Positions 13,401-20,867 of a DNA stretch of 64,000 nt are shown here, piece after piece. Within the stretch, counting starts at the first letter, position 1. Every line of letters begins with the position of its first letter. The DNA is taken from contig NC_051102.1 of the NCBI RefSeq assembly GCF_901709675.1, forward strand, positions 9,247,412 to 9,311,411. Reading direction: 5' to 3'. This stretch comes from Syngnathus acus. Lineage: Eukaryota; Chordata; Actinopteri; Syngnathiformes; Syngnathidae. The position numbers were made by a program, and so were the translations under genes. Under the pieces are notes generated by a model, which saw only the letters and a program-made list of their open reading frames with translations, searched no databases and was not told where the DNA came from.

Positions 13401-16400
13401 TCCGATAGACTTTTTTTTTGTTTTCATTTGGAATAACCGAAATTGGTGTTGAACCTATGAAAGCCTTCTCATTTGTTTTTCAACGTACCTCTTGCAAGTG
13501 TGGCAGAGGAGAAGGTCTTTGTGATGCTCAGGGTCCAAGATGCAGGCACACAAAGGACAGCTGAGAGCGGGATCCTGGTTTTGGACACAACTCTCACACA
13601 GCAGGCTGGTGTGGTGCCACAGCCCGCTGGTTCGAGTTCCGCACTGGATGCAAACCCTGCAGTTCTACCGGGCAAAGGACACTTTCTTAGTCAGTCGAGC
13701 CATTCGGACGGTTGCAAATTCCAAATCCGGAGACACGGAGCCAGGTTTCACCTACCTTACATCTCCAGCCATTGGTTGGCAGAGCATCCATGGCAGGTTG
13801 CAGGCAGAACGTGTGGTATCCTTTGTCACACATGTCACACACCAGCATTTTAGTGTCCTCTCCTGGGTTCCTGCAGAAGGCGGCGGGATTAAATCCTATG
13901 ACTGTTTTGACGACGGCCATCAATGACCGAGTTCTTCCAAAATGATCCGAAAGGAATTAGGGTCATTCCTGGTGGCCCGGTGACTGACTCACTTGCACGT
14001 CTGGCAGACTTTACACTCGGGACACTGCCACCCGGCCCTCCTCAGAGGGGTCACGGCCATGTCCAGGCAGATCCCGTGATAATGCTGTCCACAACTGGTG
14101 CAGAAGAGTTGGTCCAGTAGATCCCCCGGGCTGTCGCATAACGCGCAATTTGCATCGTCAACAACTGTGGATAGGAAAACGCAAACGTGAGCTCGACAAT
14201 CGTTGGGAGTTGACGGGCGATGATGTCATTAGAGGCGGCTTACATTTGTGCATGGCCAAATCTATGTGTTCTGGGCAGAGGAGCGACAGACTCCTGATAT
14301 CCTGAAAGGCCCCTGCTGCCCCAGCACAGGGGTAATGGTAGAGTTGAGTACATCCTTCAGCACAGCACTTAATGGATGCTCCAAGGCGCTTACAGTATGC
14401 ACAGTGCTGCAGGGAGAGAGAGAGCGAGAGAGAGAGCGAGAGAGAGAGAGAGACTTGGGGTTGAGTAAAAAGAGGCATGTCTTTGTCCTGCCCAATAGTC
14501 AAATGTTGCATTTGCTGGATTGACTCGCTCTCAACTGTCTGTCCATCAACTCGAAATCCACTCCAGGTAAACTTTTTCTTCCATCTGTGACACAAGTGCG
14601 CTTGAATGGCCGCTCAAGTGAAGGATTTGGCGACAGACTACACAAGCGATAGGTGGCAAACACAAACGCAGCAAAGTGCCTTTGCTCGTGCTACGTAGCT
14701 AAGCCGCCACGAGAGCTCAGCCTCGGTCGAGTGGCGTGACCTTTTCCATTTCACAGTTGACAGAGCCACAGGGCTGAGCTGACCTTTAGCAGCTAGACTG
14801 ATCCGTCGGCTTTCCTGTGCCTCAGTGAGGAAGGCACGCCTTCCCCAACACATTAAGATGGCCCGCCCAAACTCACCTTTGTGCTCCCTGAGTCAATGGC
14901 TCGGTCCACATTAAGCAGAGATTGTCCCTCGCCCTCGCAAACGCCTTCGGACCATGAGGCACAACTCTGATGTGCCCAGCATTGCCCTGTCATATGCAAA
15001 AGATAGAATTTGAAACAAAAGGTAAGAAAATAACTCATGACTAACGTCAGCTCCTACCTGACTCAAAGAGAGACCGGACGTTGAGATCTTGTGGAAGGCC
15101 GACATGAGAGAGCTCATCCCAAAATCGACTTGCCGGGTCTGGATCGCCCTCGCTCTTTTCAGACCCGCTGGACACAAAGGTTCAAGTTTTATTCTCTTTT
15201 TTCGAAGACCACAGGAGGATGTGCATGTTTCAACAAAATAAAAAGATAACAAATGCATAGAGTGCATGCGTGTGGGAGGGGCAGGAGGAAGAGAGCCGTC
15301 TTGCCATCTGGCATGGACACAAAGACGCTTGCTGTTGAGGCTCGAGAAACGGCTTCACATTTGCAGACTTCACCCCTGATTAGGACGCTAACGTAACATT
15401 TTCCTCTCTCACGCACCTCACTGACAAATCAATTGCGATCGTCCCCCCCCCTGCGCCGCGCACCCTCCCCTGAGGTCACGTGACACAGGCGAGGGCTGGC
15501 CTTGACCAATCACATGGCAACACGAGCCAATCAACTGCTGGTTCGGCGAGCTGCCAGAGCGCATTACGGCTCCCGCCGGGAACACGGAACGAAGCCCGCC
15601 GAGTTCCAAATGAGGCAAAGACGATCTCTTACTTGGAAAGTTTCTGCTGTCCTGAGGTGGTCTCGCCAGCCGCGTGCGGCTCAGCCGACCCGGCGCCGTT
15701 AACGCCCTTGTTCACGGACTCCTCCCCGTCTTTGCATCTGAGGAGATCGTCGACGGGCAGCGTGGCGCTGAACGCTCGCAGTTCCCCCTGACCCAACAGG
15801 CTGCGAGTCCCGCAGTAACAGAAGGCACAAAGATGCTCACTGAAAAGGAGAAACCGGTGGATACAGGCCGTGAGATAGATAGATAGACAACAACAGCATC
15901 TTCCCGGTAACGACAATAGAGACGGAACGCGTGAGCGAGGGGCGTTGCCATGCACACGCCGCCTCGCATTGTCGTTCAGGGACAGCCGGCAGCCTCGGTT
16001 TCCTCGGCTGGATGATTAGCCTCCGCTTAGCGACGCAAGTTCAAAAGAAGGGATCGACAGCTTTCAAGACAAAGCAAGGCTGACGCCACATGAATAAGTC
16101 ATGCTGGCCACGTAGCAGCCGCGGCTACGGGTAGCTTGTGCTCATTCTTACGCATGCTCATATTAGCGAGTTCAAATCTAGCTAGCTATCATTTCAAACC
16201 TCGGCCATGACAAGATAACTTCCTTGGTGAGGCCACATAATGTAATGTAGACAGACTTTTTTTTTTTTTTTTCCACATTTGTGCTCAACCTTGTTATTAA
16301 TCTCCCGCAGTTGTTTTTGCCTTCCATCACTAACATTGATAGCATGAACGGCAAAGACTGATAACAACCTCCGTGGCACCGGGGAGGAGGAAAAGCTACC

Positions 16401-19400
16401 AGTCAACCGATGACTGAGTTTCATTATATGCAAGCGCACGGGCAAGTTCGCACGGAAGGAAATTCACAGTCGAGGGCTTTGTTGTTGCTGACCTGCTTTG
16501 GACTCCTCGACTTGCTGCTGGGACAGACGGCGCTGTAAGAGTCTCGGGTGGAGGGCCGTGAGCCGGAAGAGGAGGAGGAGAGGGCGTGTCCTCCTCTGGC
16601 GCATCACTGCTCACCGCTTCCACAGTCTCCCCTGCCTGGATTTCTGTTTCTAAAGGTGAAAGAAAAATGGAATGATCAGTCTGTCGAAAAATGTCATTTT
16701 GTTTGCCGGATATGAATAAAGTCGTAGTCGTTTTTTTTTTTTGGTTTGTTTTTTTAACGGAGCGTCAATTACACATTTCTAAAAAAGCGCCTCTGGGCAA
16801 ACCTTTCTCTACCTTACGTCCCGCTGTTATGCAACAGTGTTGCTCATTTACATATTCACAAAGTTTATCCGTCAGCTCGGCTGGGAGGAGGATTGAGAGT
16901 CACTTTCAAGCAGCGGCTAGACGAGACGGTCTCAAAAGAGGCGCCGTCATACAGGAACAATTTTGCAAAAAGATTGAATAGCAATTTCCCTGTCTGATAT
17001 CACATCAATTTTCTTCAAATCAAGCGCCTGTGTAATTTTTCCATGTGTACATCATAATTTCTGCGACGGGTGCTAGGTCGACCTAATAAACGAAAATTCA
17101 AGATCCCCACTCGCCAGGGCATCAAGCATGAAAATGAATGGGAACTCAGAGCCAGCATCACATGACTTGATGTACACGACACTCATTAAAAAAAAAAAAA
17201 GTGTCTGGAGAGACTGATGGGATTTTAAAAAGCTTTTATGAGGCATTAGCCTTGGGCTCTTTCCCACTGCTCCTCAATGGTAATCTTAGAGCAGGAGCGA
17301 AAGAGTGCGGCGAGGGGGGACTCGAAAGCCACCGCCGCTCAAGCCCAAGCTTTTCCTTAATAGCCCTGAAGAGGAAGGCCAAGGTAGCATGAAAAAGCTC
17401 TCATTCAGTCTCCACTGAATGACCGGCCGTTTCATTGCGCTCTTACCTGTGTCCTGAGGGCCAATGGACTCTGTTATCTCTGTTCCATCCATACTGTCTT
17501 CCTCATCCATGATAGCCCTACCTCTGGTGCGGCCCCTGAGGCAAGAAAGAGGCAAAAGCAAATAAATGCAGGCAATGGAAATTTGATGTAGCCACAGGCT
17601 ATCATTAGGCTGGAAAGATAGCATATCTGCTTCGTATTGCCATTAGGGAGGAAATACATTAAAAAAAAATATCGCATATGATTTTCGAAAATGCTTCAAC
17701 AGGCATCTGTCGTTCAAAAGAACACATCCGATACCAGGCATCGACAGGTAATTTACGCATACGAGTCCACTGCGCGCCGTAACCACCAAACGGCGTATGC
17801 CACGAACTTCGTAAACCGAGAACCCTTTGTATACACTAAATGACTGTCGTTCAAATCTTGTCAAACTGCTTGCTTAAAAAAAAAAAAAAACATTCCCTGT
17901 GAGTCTACAAAAATATGCAGTTGTGAAAATTAGCACTGTATTGTAGTATGTGTAAAAAAAAAAAAAAATAGCGGAATAACCCCTTCGTGTGTGGCCCCAC
18001 TACGGGAGACTGTCCAGGAAGCAAGACGATAAAAACGCACGAAAAAAAAAAGCTACGTCAGCACTTCACACGTCAACACTCGCAAGCATCCGACTGCATG
18101 CCGGCCGGCCGGCTCATACAAATTGCATGCTCACGCGTGCACACGACTTAAATAGTAGGGAGCCTTTCTCAGCTTCCTCTGGTCGGTGGGTCGGCTGAGC
18201 TGACATCATCTCGGAGGCGGCACGTGGAGCGCATACGACTGTTAACATGCGACACGAGATTAGCAAACACCGCCCAAATGAGAGAAGTTTTGTCTCAGGG
18301 GTGCTTAGAAGGATGCAGACGCTCCGAGAAGGATGAGATGGCAGGAAGTGGGCTGGCATCATTTTGATGTCACCAGAGAGAGAAGAGGAAAACACACACA
18401 CACACAAATCAGTGGCTGGAATCCAAATGGCCTCCTCCCTTAAAATCACTTCCATGTCAAGATAAGTAACAACCCAAAAGTATGAGGGGATAAAGCCAAA
18501 CCCTGCCATCCTATTTCACACTTACCTGCAAGCACAGCTTAATTGAGCGCCATCTATCTAGCCAGCCATCAAAAATGTGTGCACAGCTGAACCAAAGAAG
18601 AGCTTTATTGGCATTTTAAGCCATATAGAAATATGACACTCAAATATTGGTAGTATAAAGTTCTACTCAACTACCCACCAGGGACAAGAACGAGGGGTGC
18701 GAATCACGCGCTATCGTAGCGGAAGGATACCGGGGAATTTGTCCACTGGCCACGAAGAGAACTGGGATTATTTGCAAACGCGGCAAATTCTCACCGTGCA
18801 CAACCGGCTGCTGTGGTGTGTCCGGTTATTGTAAAAGCTATTCACTGTCGGAGAATATAGATTGCAAGGCATTCCCACAGTGTGAGATTTTTTTTTTTCT
18901 TCTTCATTAGAGTTACTGTACTGAAAAAAATATCAGCGACGCCATCCGTGTTGAGTCGACTTTCCCATTATCAGCATCACCCTTCAGTCGTGCAATTGCA
19001 ACTGCGTGTTGAATCGAGCTTTACTAAGTGACCTCAAACGTTTAGTTAAAAAAAAAAACACAGTAGTCAGACATGATTAAATGCTATACTTGTGTGTACA
19101 ACTGCAACAGAAAAGGCAACATTTTCATTTACATGTTACTATGTATTATTCCCCACAAAAAAGACATTTTCAGCACAAGCCAGAGAGCCATGCAGAAATT
19201 TTGCCATGCAGAAAGACTTTTCATCTATGCCCCCCCCCCCCCCCCTCCTCCTTCTCCTCCCCCTCCCCTCCCCAGTCCCACCACAGCAAGGGAGGAAAAA
19301 AAAAAAAGGTGAAAATAATGCTGTGGTAAGTAGTCCCAGCTAACAGTGTGCTGCCTGGAAAACATGACAGGGATCGCATAGCATTGGAATGGACTGGCAA

Positions 19401-20867
19401 GCAGATGGAAGGTGTATCCGTGTCTTAATATTTGCCTAGGCTAGATCTGTGCAGTGTGTTTCCCATGCTCGTGTGAGGGTTGTCCGGTACTCCTGCGTCC
19501 TCCCCCAATCCAAAAAACATACTTCTTAGGTTCATCCACTTGCAAATGGCTGGCGACCAGTCCGCAGCCACTTTAACGTTCCTTATCAAGAGCAAAAAGT
19601 ATACATTTTCGCAAACTAGGGAAATGAATGATAAAAAAGGGGAGACTTCATTGCACGGCACTTTGATGTTGAAATTGACCGGCAATGTTTAATGCATCTT
19701 GTGCAACTAATTATCAATATAGGCTGTTCATCGAAGGAGGAGTGTTTTCCATGACTCAATATGTGGTTGCGTCATGAGCGGCAGTCAGCTGCCTGCTCTT
19801 GCACGTCACCTCCTGTTAAAACAGACTGCTGCATGCAGGTCTCAAGCGGTTTTGCCTCCTCTTGATCGAGGTTGGGCACCAAAACGTCATTTGACATCCA
19901 CACCATTCAAGAGCATTTCAATCCGTGACAGAAGAAAACGGAAACAGAATCAACGGACCACGCGTAGGACCAGGACCTGGTACAAGACCATCACGGTAGA
20001 CCAAAACTGAACACAATGTAAGACAGCTAATGATGCTGCCTTCCTAGCTTAGAGCTCCGCAAATTTCGTAACGGTGATCAATTGCCAATAATCAAAGATA
20101 AATACACAACACAGTGATGAGTCTTTGATCAAAATAGATATTTGATCACTCCTTCAATATTCCCAAATGCAGTTTGATCATCTGCCAGGATTAAAAGGGA
20201 GTTGTAACACATCAAGTCACAACCTGACTTGCCAGTTCATCAAGTGTTCTCGCTTATTTGGTGCACACCAAGATCATCATGGTTCACACTTGACTTTACA
20301 GAAATAAATTCCCCGGGGTCTGCTAGCTTAATGCTGGCATATAATATGAAACACCATAGATGGGCTAGCAGAAATTAGCATCAATGTTGCAGTTAAGCGT
20401 GTTCCTCGCCCCTGATGTGAATAGCGGCAATCGGGAAAGATGTATCGTGGCACTCTAATGAACACCATGGTGTCAAGGGATATTTCTGTTTCTCATTTTC
20501 CAGGGATGGTCCCTGCACCAAATTCCTCCACCCCTCCACAAAGTTTCATAAAAATCACTAATGTTGTTTTATTGTGAAAAACACACAAAGGCTCAAAGAG
20601 GCAGCCTCTAATTTAAAAAAAAATGGCCGCTCACCAACGCATCAAACAATCAAAATGACGTCTTGACATAAAAGCGAAAACGTACTTCTTTCGGTTCTCA
20701 GAGGAAGCCGAGAGTTGCGCCTGGGCTGGGCAGGTGGCGGCGGCATCCTTGCGTGGCCTGCCACGTGCTCGCTGGTCGGCATGAGCCGGACTCTCTGCCC
20801 CTGCAAGGCTGGTGGGAGGTGAGCAGCCCTGGTCAGAGGGCTCCACAGTCGGTTCCTCTGATGACAT
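1..20867 (-). CDS. kmt2c: kmt2c (MLL3) histone-lysine N-methyltransferase 2C, 5' portion, 35 coding exons
   Basis: Large nuclear H3K4 methyltransferase of the COMPASS-like complex that marks enhancers. The chained exons read without a stop for about 2,272 residues and follow the vertebrate KMT2C order: start MSSEEP, AT-hook RGRPRK (residues 35-40), extended PHD (about 145-338), PHD fingers (about 343-500), block GMGKPAITKRKFSPGRP (about 825-843), second PHD cluster (about 963-1120), conserved KLKLKIINQNSV block, HMG-box region (about 1690-1745), Gln-rich helix and DPY..PP.TPRP repeats. Every intron phase agrees across neighbouring exons. The FYR and SET domains, hence the catalytic site, lie beyond the left edge. 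KMT2C is preferred over KMT2D because of the MSSEE start, the exon sequences and the neighbouring dpp6. Whether it is the a or b teleost copy cannot be told. It is much more compact than the human gene. The coordinates span exons and introns; exons are listed separately. Confidence 0.96.
1667..1867 (-). CDS. kmt2c: kmt2c exon 34: end of HMG box
   Basis: Encodes QKARDNRAALRINKVQMSNE, then ELLFKDPLKPKESEHEQEWK, matching human. Acceptor CTTTCAG, donor GTAAGA, phase 0 to 0. Confidence 0.96.
2269..2342 (-). CDS. kmt2c: kmt2c exon 33: HMG-box core
   Basis: Encodes DWSTRVKQIAKLWRKASSQD and RAPYV, the HMG-box helix region that interacts with DNA or histones in this family. Acceptor CGACAG, donor GTAAGC, phase 1 to 0. 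Confidence 0.96.
2425..2666 (-). CDS. kmt2c: kmt2c exon 32: first half of HMG-box region
   Basis: After a Pro/Gly linker it encodes MSNAQRSTLKWEKEE, then VLYTNINFPNLKEEFP, almost identical to human. The acceptor is TTGCAG and the donor GTTGGA (weak). Phase is 2 in and 1 out. Confidence 0.95.
2758..2899 (-). CDS. kmt2c: kmt2c exon 31
   Basis: Encodes NPMFPRMPMINGMMG and NRMPFSDNP. It corresponds to the human SRMPLMNGLIG region but is diverged. Acceptor CTGCAG, donor GTAATG, phase 1 to 2. Confidence 0.9.
2968..3114 (-). CDS. kmt2c: kmt2c exon 30: Pro-rich segment
   Basis: Encodes LEGKDVEDLFTAVLSPSTSQ followed by a Pro-rich stretch, matching the human GGKDVEDLFTAVLSPANTQ. Acceptor TTTACAG, donor GTACAT, phase 1 to 1. 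Confidence 0.94.
3226..3258 (-). CDS. kmt2c: kmt2c exon 29: 33-nt microexon
   Basis: Encodes ESILSKLYKIP, corresponding to the human AILGKLYKIP. The acceptor is TTTTCAG and the donor GTTTGT. Phase is 1 in and 1 out, so skipping would keep the frame. Confidence 0.92.
3345..3485 (-). CDS. kmt2c: kmt2c exon 28
   Basis: Encodes LDVGPLTESS, then EEPLDGILSPELDKMVTD, close to human EEQLDGILSPELDKMVTD. Acceptor CCCACAG, donor GTGAGT, phase 1 to 1. A hAT-like repeat fragment ends about 19 nt upstream of this acceptor. Confidence 0.94.
3506..3575. mobile_element. hAT-like repeat fragment inside kmt2c intron 27
   Basis: Starts CAGGGTGTCAAACATGCAGC, followed by a GCCCGTGGGCC stretch typical of fish hAT-derived repeats. 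The left end is sharp and the right end is not definable by eye. No target duplication was found, so it is probably truncated. Confidence 0.55.
3943..3966. repeat. G24 homopolymer in kmt2c intron 27
   Basis: 24 consecutive G on the plus strand, read as C in the transcript. Length is likely to vary or be mis-sequenced. Confidence 0.95.
4324..4416 (-). CDS. kmt2c: kmt2c exon 27
   Basis: Encodes EEPLVDLSDVLNTDADILGM, which matches the human DDPLADISEVLNTDDDILGI. Acceptor TTCACAG, donor GTGCGT, phase 1 to 1. Confidence 0.93.
4919..5111 (-). CDS. kmt2c: kmt2c exon 26
   Basis: Encodes EAFFGKDLLDKSKQ, then a diverged linker and SADPLLSAPA, aligned with the human EAFFGKDLLDTSRQ...LDPLLSSSSA. The acceptor is CCTCAG and the donor GTACGT, phase 0 to 1. 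A second overlapping GTAC four bases downstream is less consensus-like and breaks the frame. Confidence 0.92.
5889..6025 (-). CDS. kmt2c: kmt2c exon 25: Lys/Arg-rich segment
   Basis: Encodes GGWTEALPDTPVDET, then EKIKKRYRKKKTKLEEAFPT, close to human EKIKKRYRKRKNKLEETFPA. Acceptor TTTTTAG, donor GTATGT, phase 1 to 0. Confidence 0.95.
6102..6233 (-). CDS. kmt2c: kmt2c exon 24
   Basis: Encodes GIGGFMVRQRSRPGQ, then KRSLCRKDSSGSASVSE, matching the human GIGGFMVRQRSRTGQ...RKDSSGS. Acceptor TTCAAG, donor GTTTGT, phase 1 to 1. Confidence 0.94.
6460..6582 (-). CDS. kmt2c: kmt2c exon 23: acidic then basic segment
   Basis: Encodes LLDCEGKSDSSPEREP, then KKRKRKPYRP, a likely nuclear localisation signal. 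It aligns with the human MDCDGKSESSPERE...KKRKRKPYRP. Acceptor CTTCAG, donor GTAGGG, phase 1 to 1. Confidence 0.94.
6949..7161 (-). CDS. kmt2c: kmt2c exon 22: KLKLKIINQNSV block
   Basis: Encodes TYTQDGVCLTESGLCQLQSL, then KPKLKLKIINQNSVAVLQ and SEHSRDEDMEDAR. These are highly conserved KMT2C residues after the second PHD cluster. Acceptor CTCTCAG, donor GTAGCG, phase 1 to 1. Confidence 0.95.
7248..7319 (-). CDS. kmt2c: kmt2c exon 21
   Basis: A 72-nt exon encoding TQIVTKAREM, aligned with the human AQIVTKVKEL. The acceptor is CTGCAG. The donor GTCCGT is poor, but phase 1 out is required to read on into DLSRTYTQDG of exon 22. Confidence 0.9.
7452..7558 (-). CDS. kmt2c: kmt2c exon 20: end of PHD cluster 2
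   Basis: Encodes WFHASCQGLHSEEDVEKAAE, then FDCTMCR, closing the PHD as in human WMHAVCQNL...FDCSMCR. Acceptor TCCGCAG, donor GTAGTG, phase 2 to 1. Confidence 0.94.
7632..7796 (-). CDS. kmt2c: kmt2c exon 19: PHD finger
   Basis: Continues CVSCTQCGATTPGLRCDWQN, then TQCAPCASLSMCPVC and CRQCDR. Zinc ligands match the human KMT2C finger. The acceptor is CCTGCAG and the donor GTGCGC, phase 2 to 2. Confidence 0.95.
7880..8061 (-). CDS. kmt2c: kmt2c exon 18: PHD finger, followed by a GC donor
   Basis: Encodes GWRCLECTVCEACGQATDPG, then LLLCDDCDISYHTYCLNPP and WKCKW. The codon for the last Trp is split TG/G and the donor reads TG|GCAAGT, a GC-type donor. Any GT choice nearby breaks the frame into exon 19. 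Acceptor CCTCAG, phase 0 to 2. Confidence 0.95.
8126..8230 (-). CDS. kmt2c: kmt2c exon 17: start of PHD cluster 2
   Basis: Encodes DMCVVCGSFGLGAEGRLLAC, then CGQCYHPFCVGIK. PHD zinc ligands are intact. Acceptor CTTCAG, donor GTACGC, phase 0 to 0. Confidence 0.97.
8357..8461 (-). CDS. kmt2c: kmt2c exon 16
   Basis: Encodes EEEENAMHNTVVIFSSNDSF, matching the human EENSMHNTVVLFSSSDKF just before PHD cluster 2. Acceptor CATTAG, donor GTGTTT (non-consensus at +3 to +5), phase 0 to 0. Confidence 0.93.
8575..8691 (-). CDS. kmt2c: kmt2c exon 15: Arg/Gly-rich segment
   Basis: Encodes GRGSAFPGRRRPRGAGLSGR, then an RGRGR-like run, very close to human. It is a basic, likely nucleic-acid-contacting stretch. 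Acceptor CCACAG, donor GTATGT, phase 0 to 0. Confidence 0.94.
8692..9729 (-). other. kmt2c intron 14
   Basis: No exon is seen. A CATC repeat near 8,733 and the TGGTTGCCAGTCAACCGGCAGG piece that follows look like a degraded end of the dispersed repeat family. Confidence 0.55.
9730..9852 (-). CDS. kmt2c: kmt2c exon 14
   Basis: Encodes GAWSPHSSVSSPLSWSPDQ and ends SWSIRV, aligned with the human GAWSTHN...SWSPDISEG...IWSIKV. Acceptor CCTTAG, donor GTAAAT, phase 0 to 0. Confidence 0.92.
9853..10926 (-). other. kmt2c intron 13
   Basis: No exon is seen. A piece of about 35 bp at 10,077-10,112 resembles the terminal part of the common dispersed repeat found elsewhere in the window. An A-rich tract lies at 10,746-10,763. 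Confidence 0.55.
10927..11573 (-). CDS. kmt2c: kmt2c exon 13: long linker ending in the GMGKPAITKRKFSPGRP block
   Basis: About 215 residues, mostly disordered and fish-specific, ending in TPKIGMGKPAITKRKFSPGR, which is almost invariant in KMT2C/D. The acceptor is CTTTCAG. The donor is a weak GTTGGA, chosen because the peptide continues as KQ then GAW, as in human. Confidence 0.92.
11656..11715 (-). CDS. kmt2c: kmt2c exon 12: short linker exon
   Basis: A 60-nt exon encoding DISLGPDIKGEVYKPTEFKP. I do not recognise the peptide. It is supported by a TCTCTCTAG acceptor, a GTTTGT donor and phases (1 in, 1 out) compatible with exons 11 and 13. Because phase and length are neutral it could be skipped without a frameshift. 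Confidence 0.6.
11716..12886 (-). other. kmt2c intron 11
   Basis: No exon is recognised in it. A C18 run on the plus strand (12249-12266), which is a G run in the transcript, lies in its middle. Confidence 0.6.
12249..12266. repeat. C18 homopolymer in kmt2c intron 11
   Basis: 18 consecutive C on the plus strand, a G run in the transcript. Confidence 0.95.
12887..13239 (-). CDS. kmt2c: kmt2c exon 11: end of PHD cluster 1 and acidic linker
   Basis: Starts WLHLDCE and closes the PHD with FVCSNC. The rest is an unstructured Glu/Pro-rich linker with a loose repeat (HTDSETG, HTDLETG, HNDPKPE) that I do not recognise from mammals. Acceptor TTTTCAG, donor GTGGGT, phase 2 to 1. Confidence 0.9.
13489..13664 (-). 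CDS. kmt2c: kmt2c exon 10: PHD finger
   Basis: Encodes NCRICIQCGTRTSGLWHH, then further CxxC pairs ending CHTCKR. Aligns with the human NCRICIECGTRSSSQWHH. Acceptor CGGTAG, donor GTACGT, phase 0 to 2. Confidence 0.96.
13756..13870 (-). CDS. kmt2c: kmt2c exon 9: PHD finger
   Basis: Encodes KMLVCDMCDKGYHTFCLQP and PTNGWRCK, nearly identical to the human PHD segment. Acceptor CTGCAG, donor GTAGGT, phase 2 to 0. Confidence 0.97.
13993..14164 (-). CDS. kmt2c: kmt2c exon 8: PHD finger
   Basis: Encodes DANCALCDSPGDLLDQLFC, then CGQHYHGICLD and WQCPECKVCQTC, a complete PHD zinc pattern. Acceptor CCACAG, donor GTGAGT, phase 1 to 2. Confidence 0.96.
14244..14406 (-). CDS. kmt2c: kmt2c exon 7: extended PHD finger 1, final part
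   Basis: Encodes HCAYCKRLGASIKCC, then CTQLYHYPCA and LLCPEH, the signature of the extended PHD (C2HC-like) module. Just upstream of the CTGCAG acceptor on the transcript strand lies a (CT)n microsatellite that serves as the pyrimidine tract. Donor GTAAGC, phase 1 out. Confidence 0.95.
14411..14453. repeat. (GA)n/(CT)n microsatellite at a kmt2c splice acceptor
   Basis: About 43 bp of GAGA with a few GC interruptions on the plus strand. On the transcript strand it is CT-rich and lies directly before CCCTGCAG of exon 7. Confidence 0.95.
14877..14986 (-). CDS. kmt2c: kmt2c exon 6: extended PHD finger 1, middle part
   Basis: Encodes CWAHQSCASWSEGVC, with the Cys/His zinc ligands of the extended PHD, then LLNVDRAIDSGSTK, which matches the human LLVNVDKAVVSGSTE. 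Acceptor GACAG, donor GTGAGT, phase 1 to 0. Confidence 0.95.
15058..15167 (-). CDS. kmt2c: kmt2c exon 5
   Basis: Encodes FWDELSHVGLPQDLNVRSLFES, aligned with the human LWDELSLVGLPDAIDIQALFDS segment between the two halves of the extended PHD. The acceptor is GTCCAG and the donor GTAGGA; phase 2 in, phase 1 out. Confidence 0.93.
15633..15839 (-). CDS. kmt2c: kmt2c exon 4: start of extended PHD finger 1
   Basis: Begins SEHLCAFCYCG, the first zinc ligands of the extended PHD, followed by a GQGELR stretch matching the human GQGDLK. The rest is a variable linker. The acceptor is TTTTCAG and the donor GTAAGA. Confidence 0.93.
16493..16649 (-). CDS. kmt2c: kmt2c exon 3: acidic/proline-rich linker
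   Basis: A low-complexity segment rich in Glu, Pro and Ser between the AT-hook region and the first zinc finger. Its sequence is poorly conserved. It is supported by the CTTTAG acceptor, the GTCAGC donor and phases (1 in, 2 out) that join exons 2 and 4 without a stop. Confidence 0.8.
17447..17535 (-). CDS. kmt2c: kmt2c exon 2
   Basis: Encodes GRTRGRAIMDEEDSMDG and following residues, close to the human segment with DEDSMDG. The acceptor is CCTCAG and the donor GTAAGA; it enters in phase 2 and leaves in phase 1. The basic GRTRGR stretch may add to the AT-hook of exon 1. Confidence 0.9.
17536..20685 (-). other. kmt2c intron 1
   Basis: A 3.1-kb intron without recognisable exons. It holds a short (CA)n run near 18,391, a C-rich run at 19,230-19,246 followed by CCTCC tracts, and a dispersed-repeat fragment at 19,440-19,565. 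Confidence 0.7.
19440..19565 (+). repeat. dispersed-repeat fragment (L2-type or derived SINE)
   Basis: Resembles the ubiquitous fish repeat with CCGGTACTCCTGCGTCCTCC, then CCAATCCAAAAAACATACTT and TGGCTGGCGACCAGTCC. It is in plus orientation and degraded. The family name is uncertain. Confidence 0.6.
20686..20867 (-). CDS. kmt2c: kmt2c exon 1: start codon and AT-hook
   Basis: The ATG is at 20867-20865. It is followed by an acidic start (MSSEEP) and the AT-hook RGRPRK at residues 35-40, which in this family binds AT-rich DNA. It ends in phase 2 at a GTACGT donor. The base before the ATG is preceded by TTTGTTTGTTTGTGTCAG, a plausible splice acceptor, so the true exon probably begins at 20868 with the 5' UTR in an upstream exon. 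Confidence 0.9.

Noticed and set aside
14262-14495. Ser/Leu/Arg-repeat peptide on the minus strand
   Set aside because: The repeat peptide is a translation of the CT microsatellite before exon 7.
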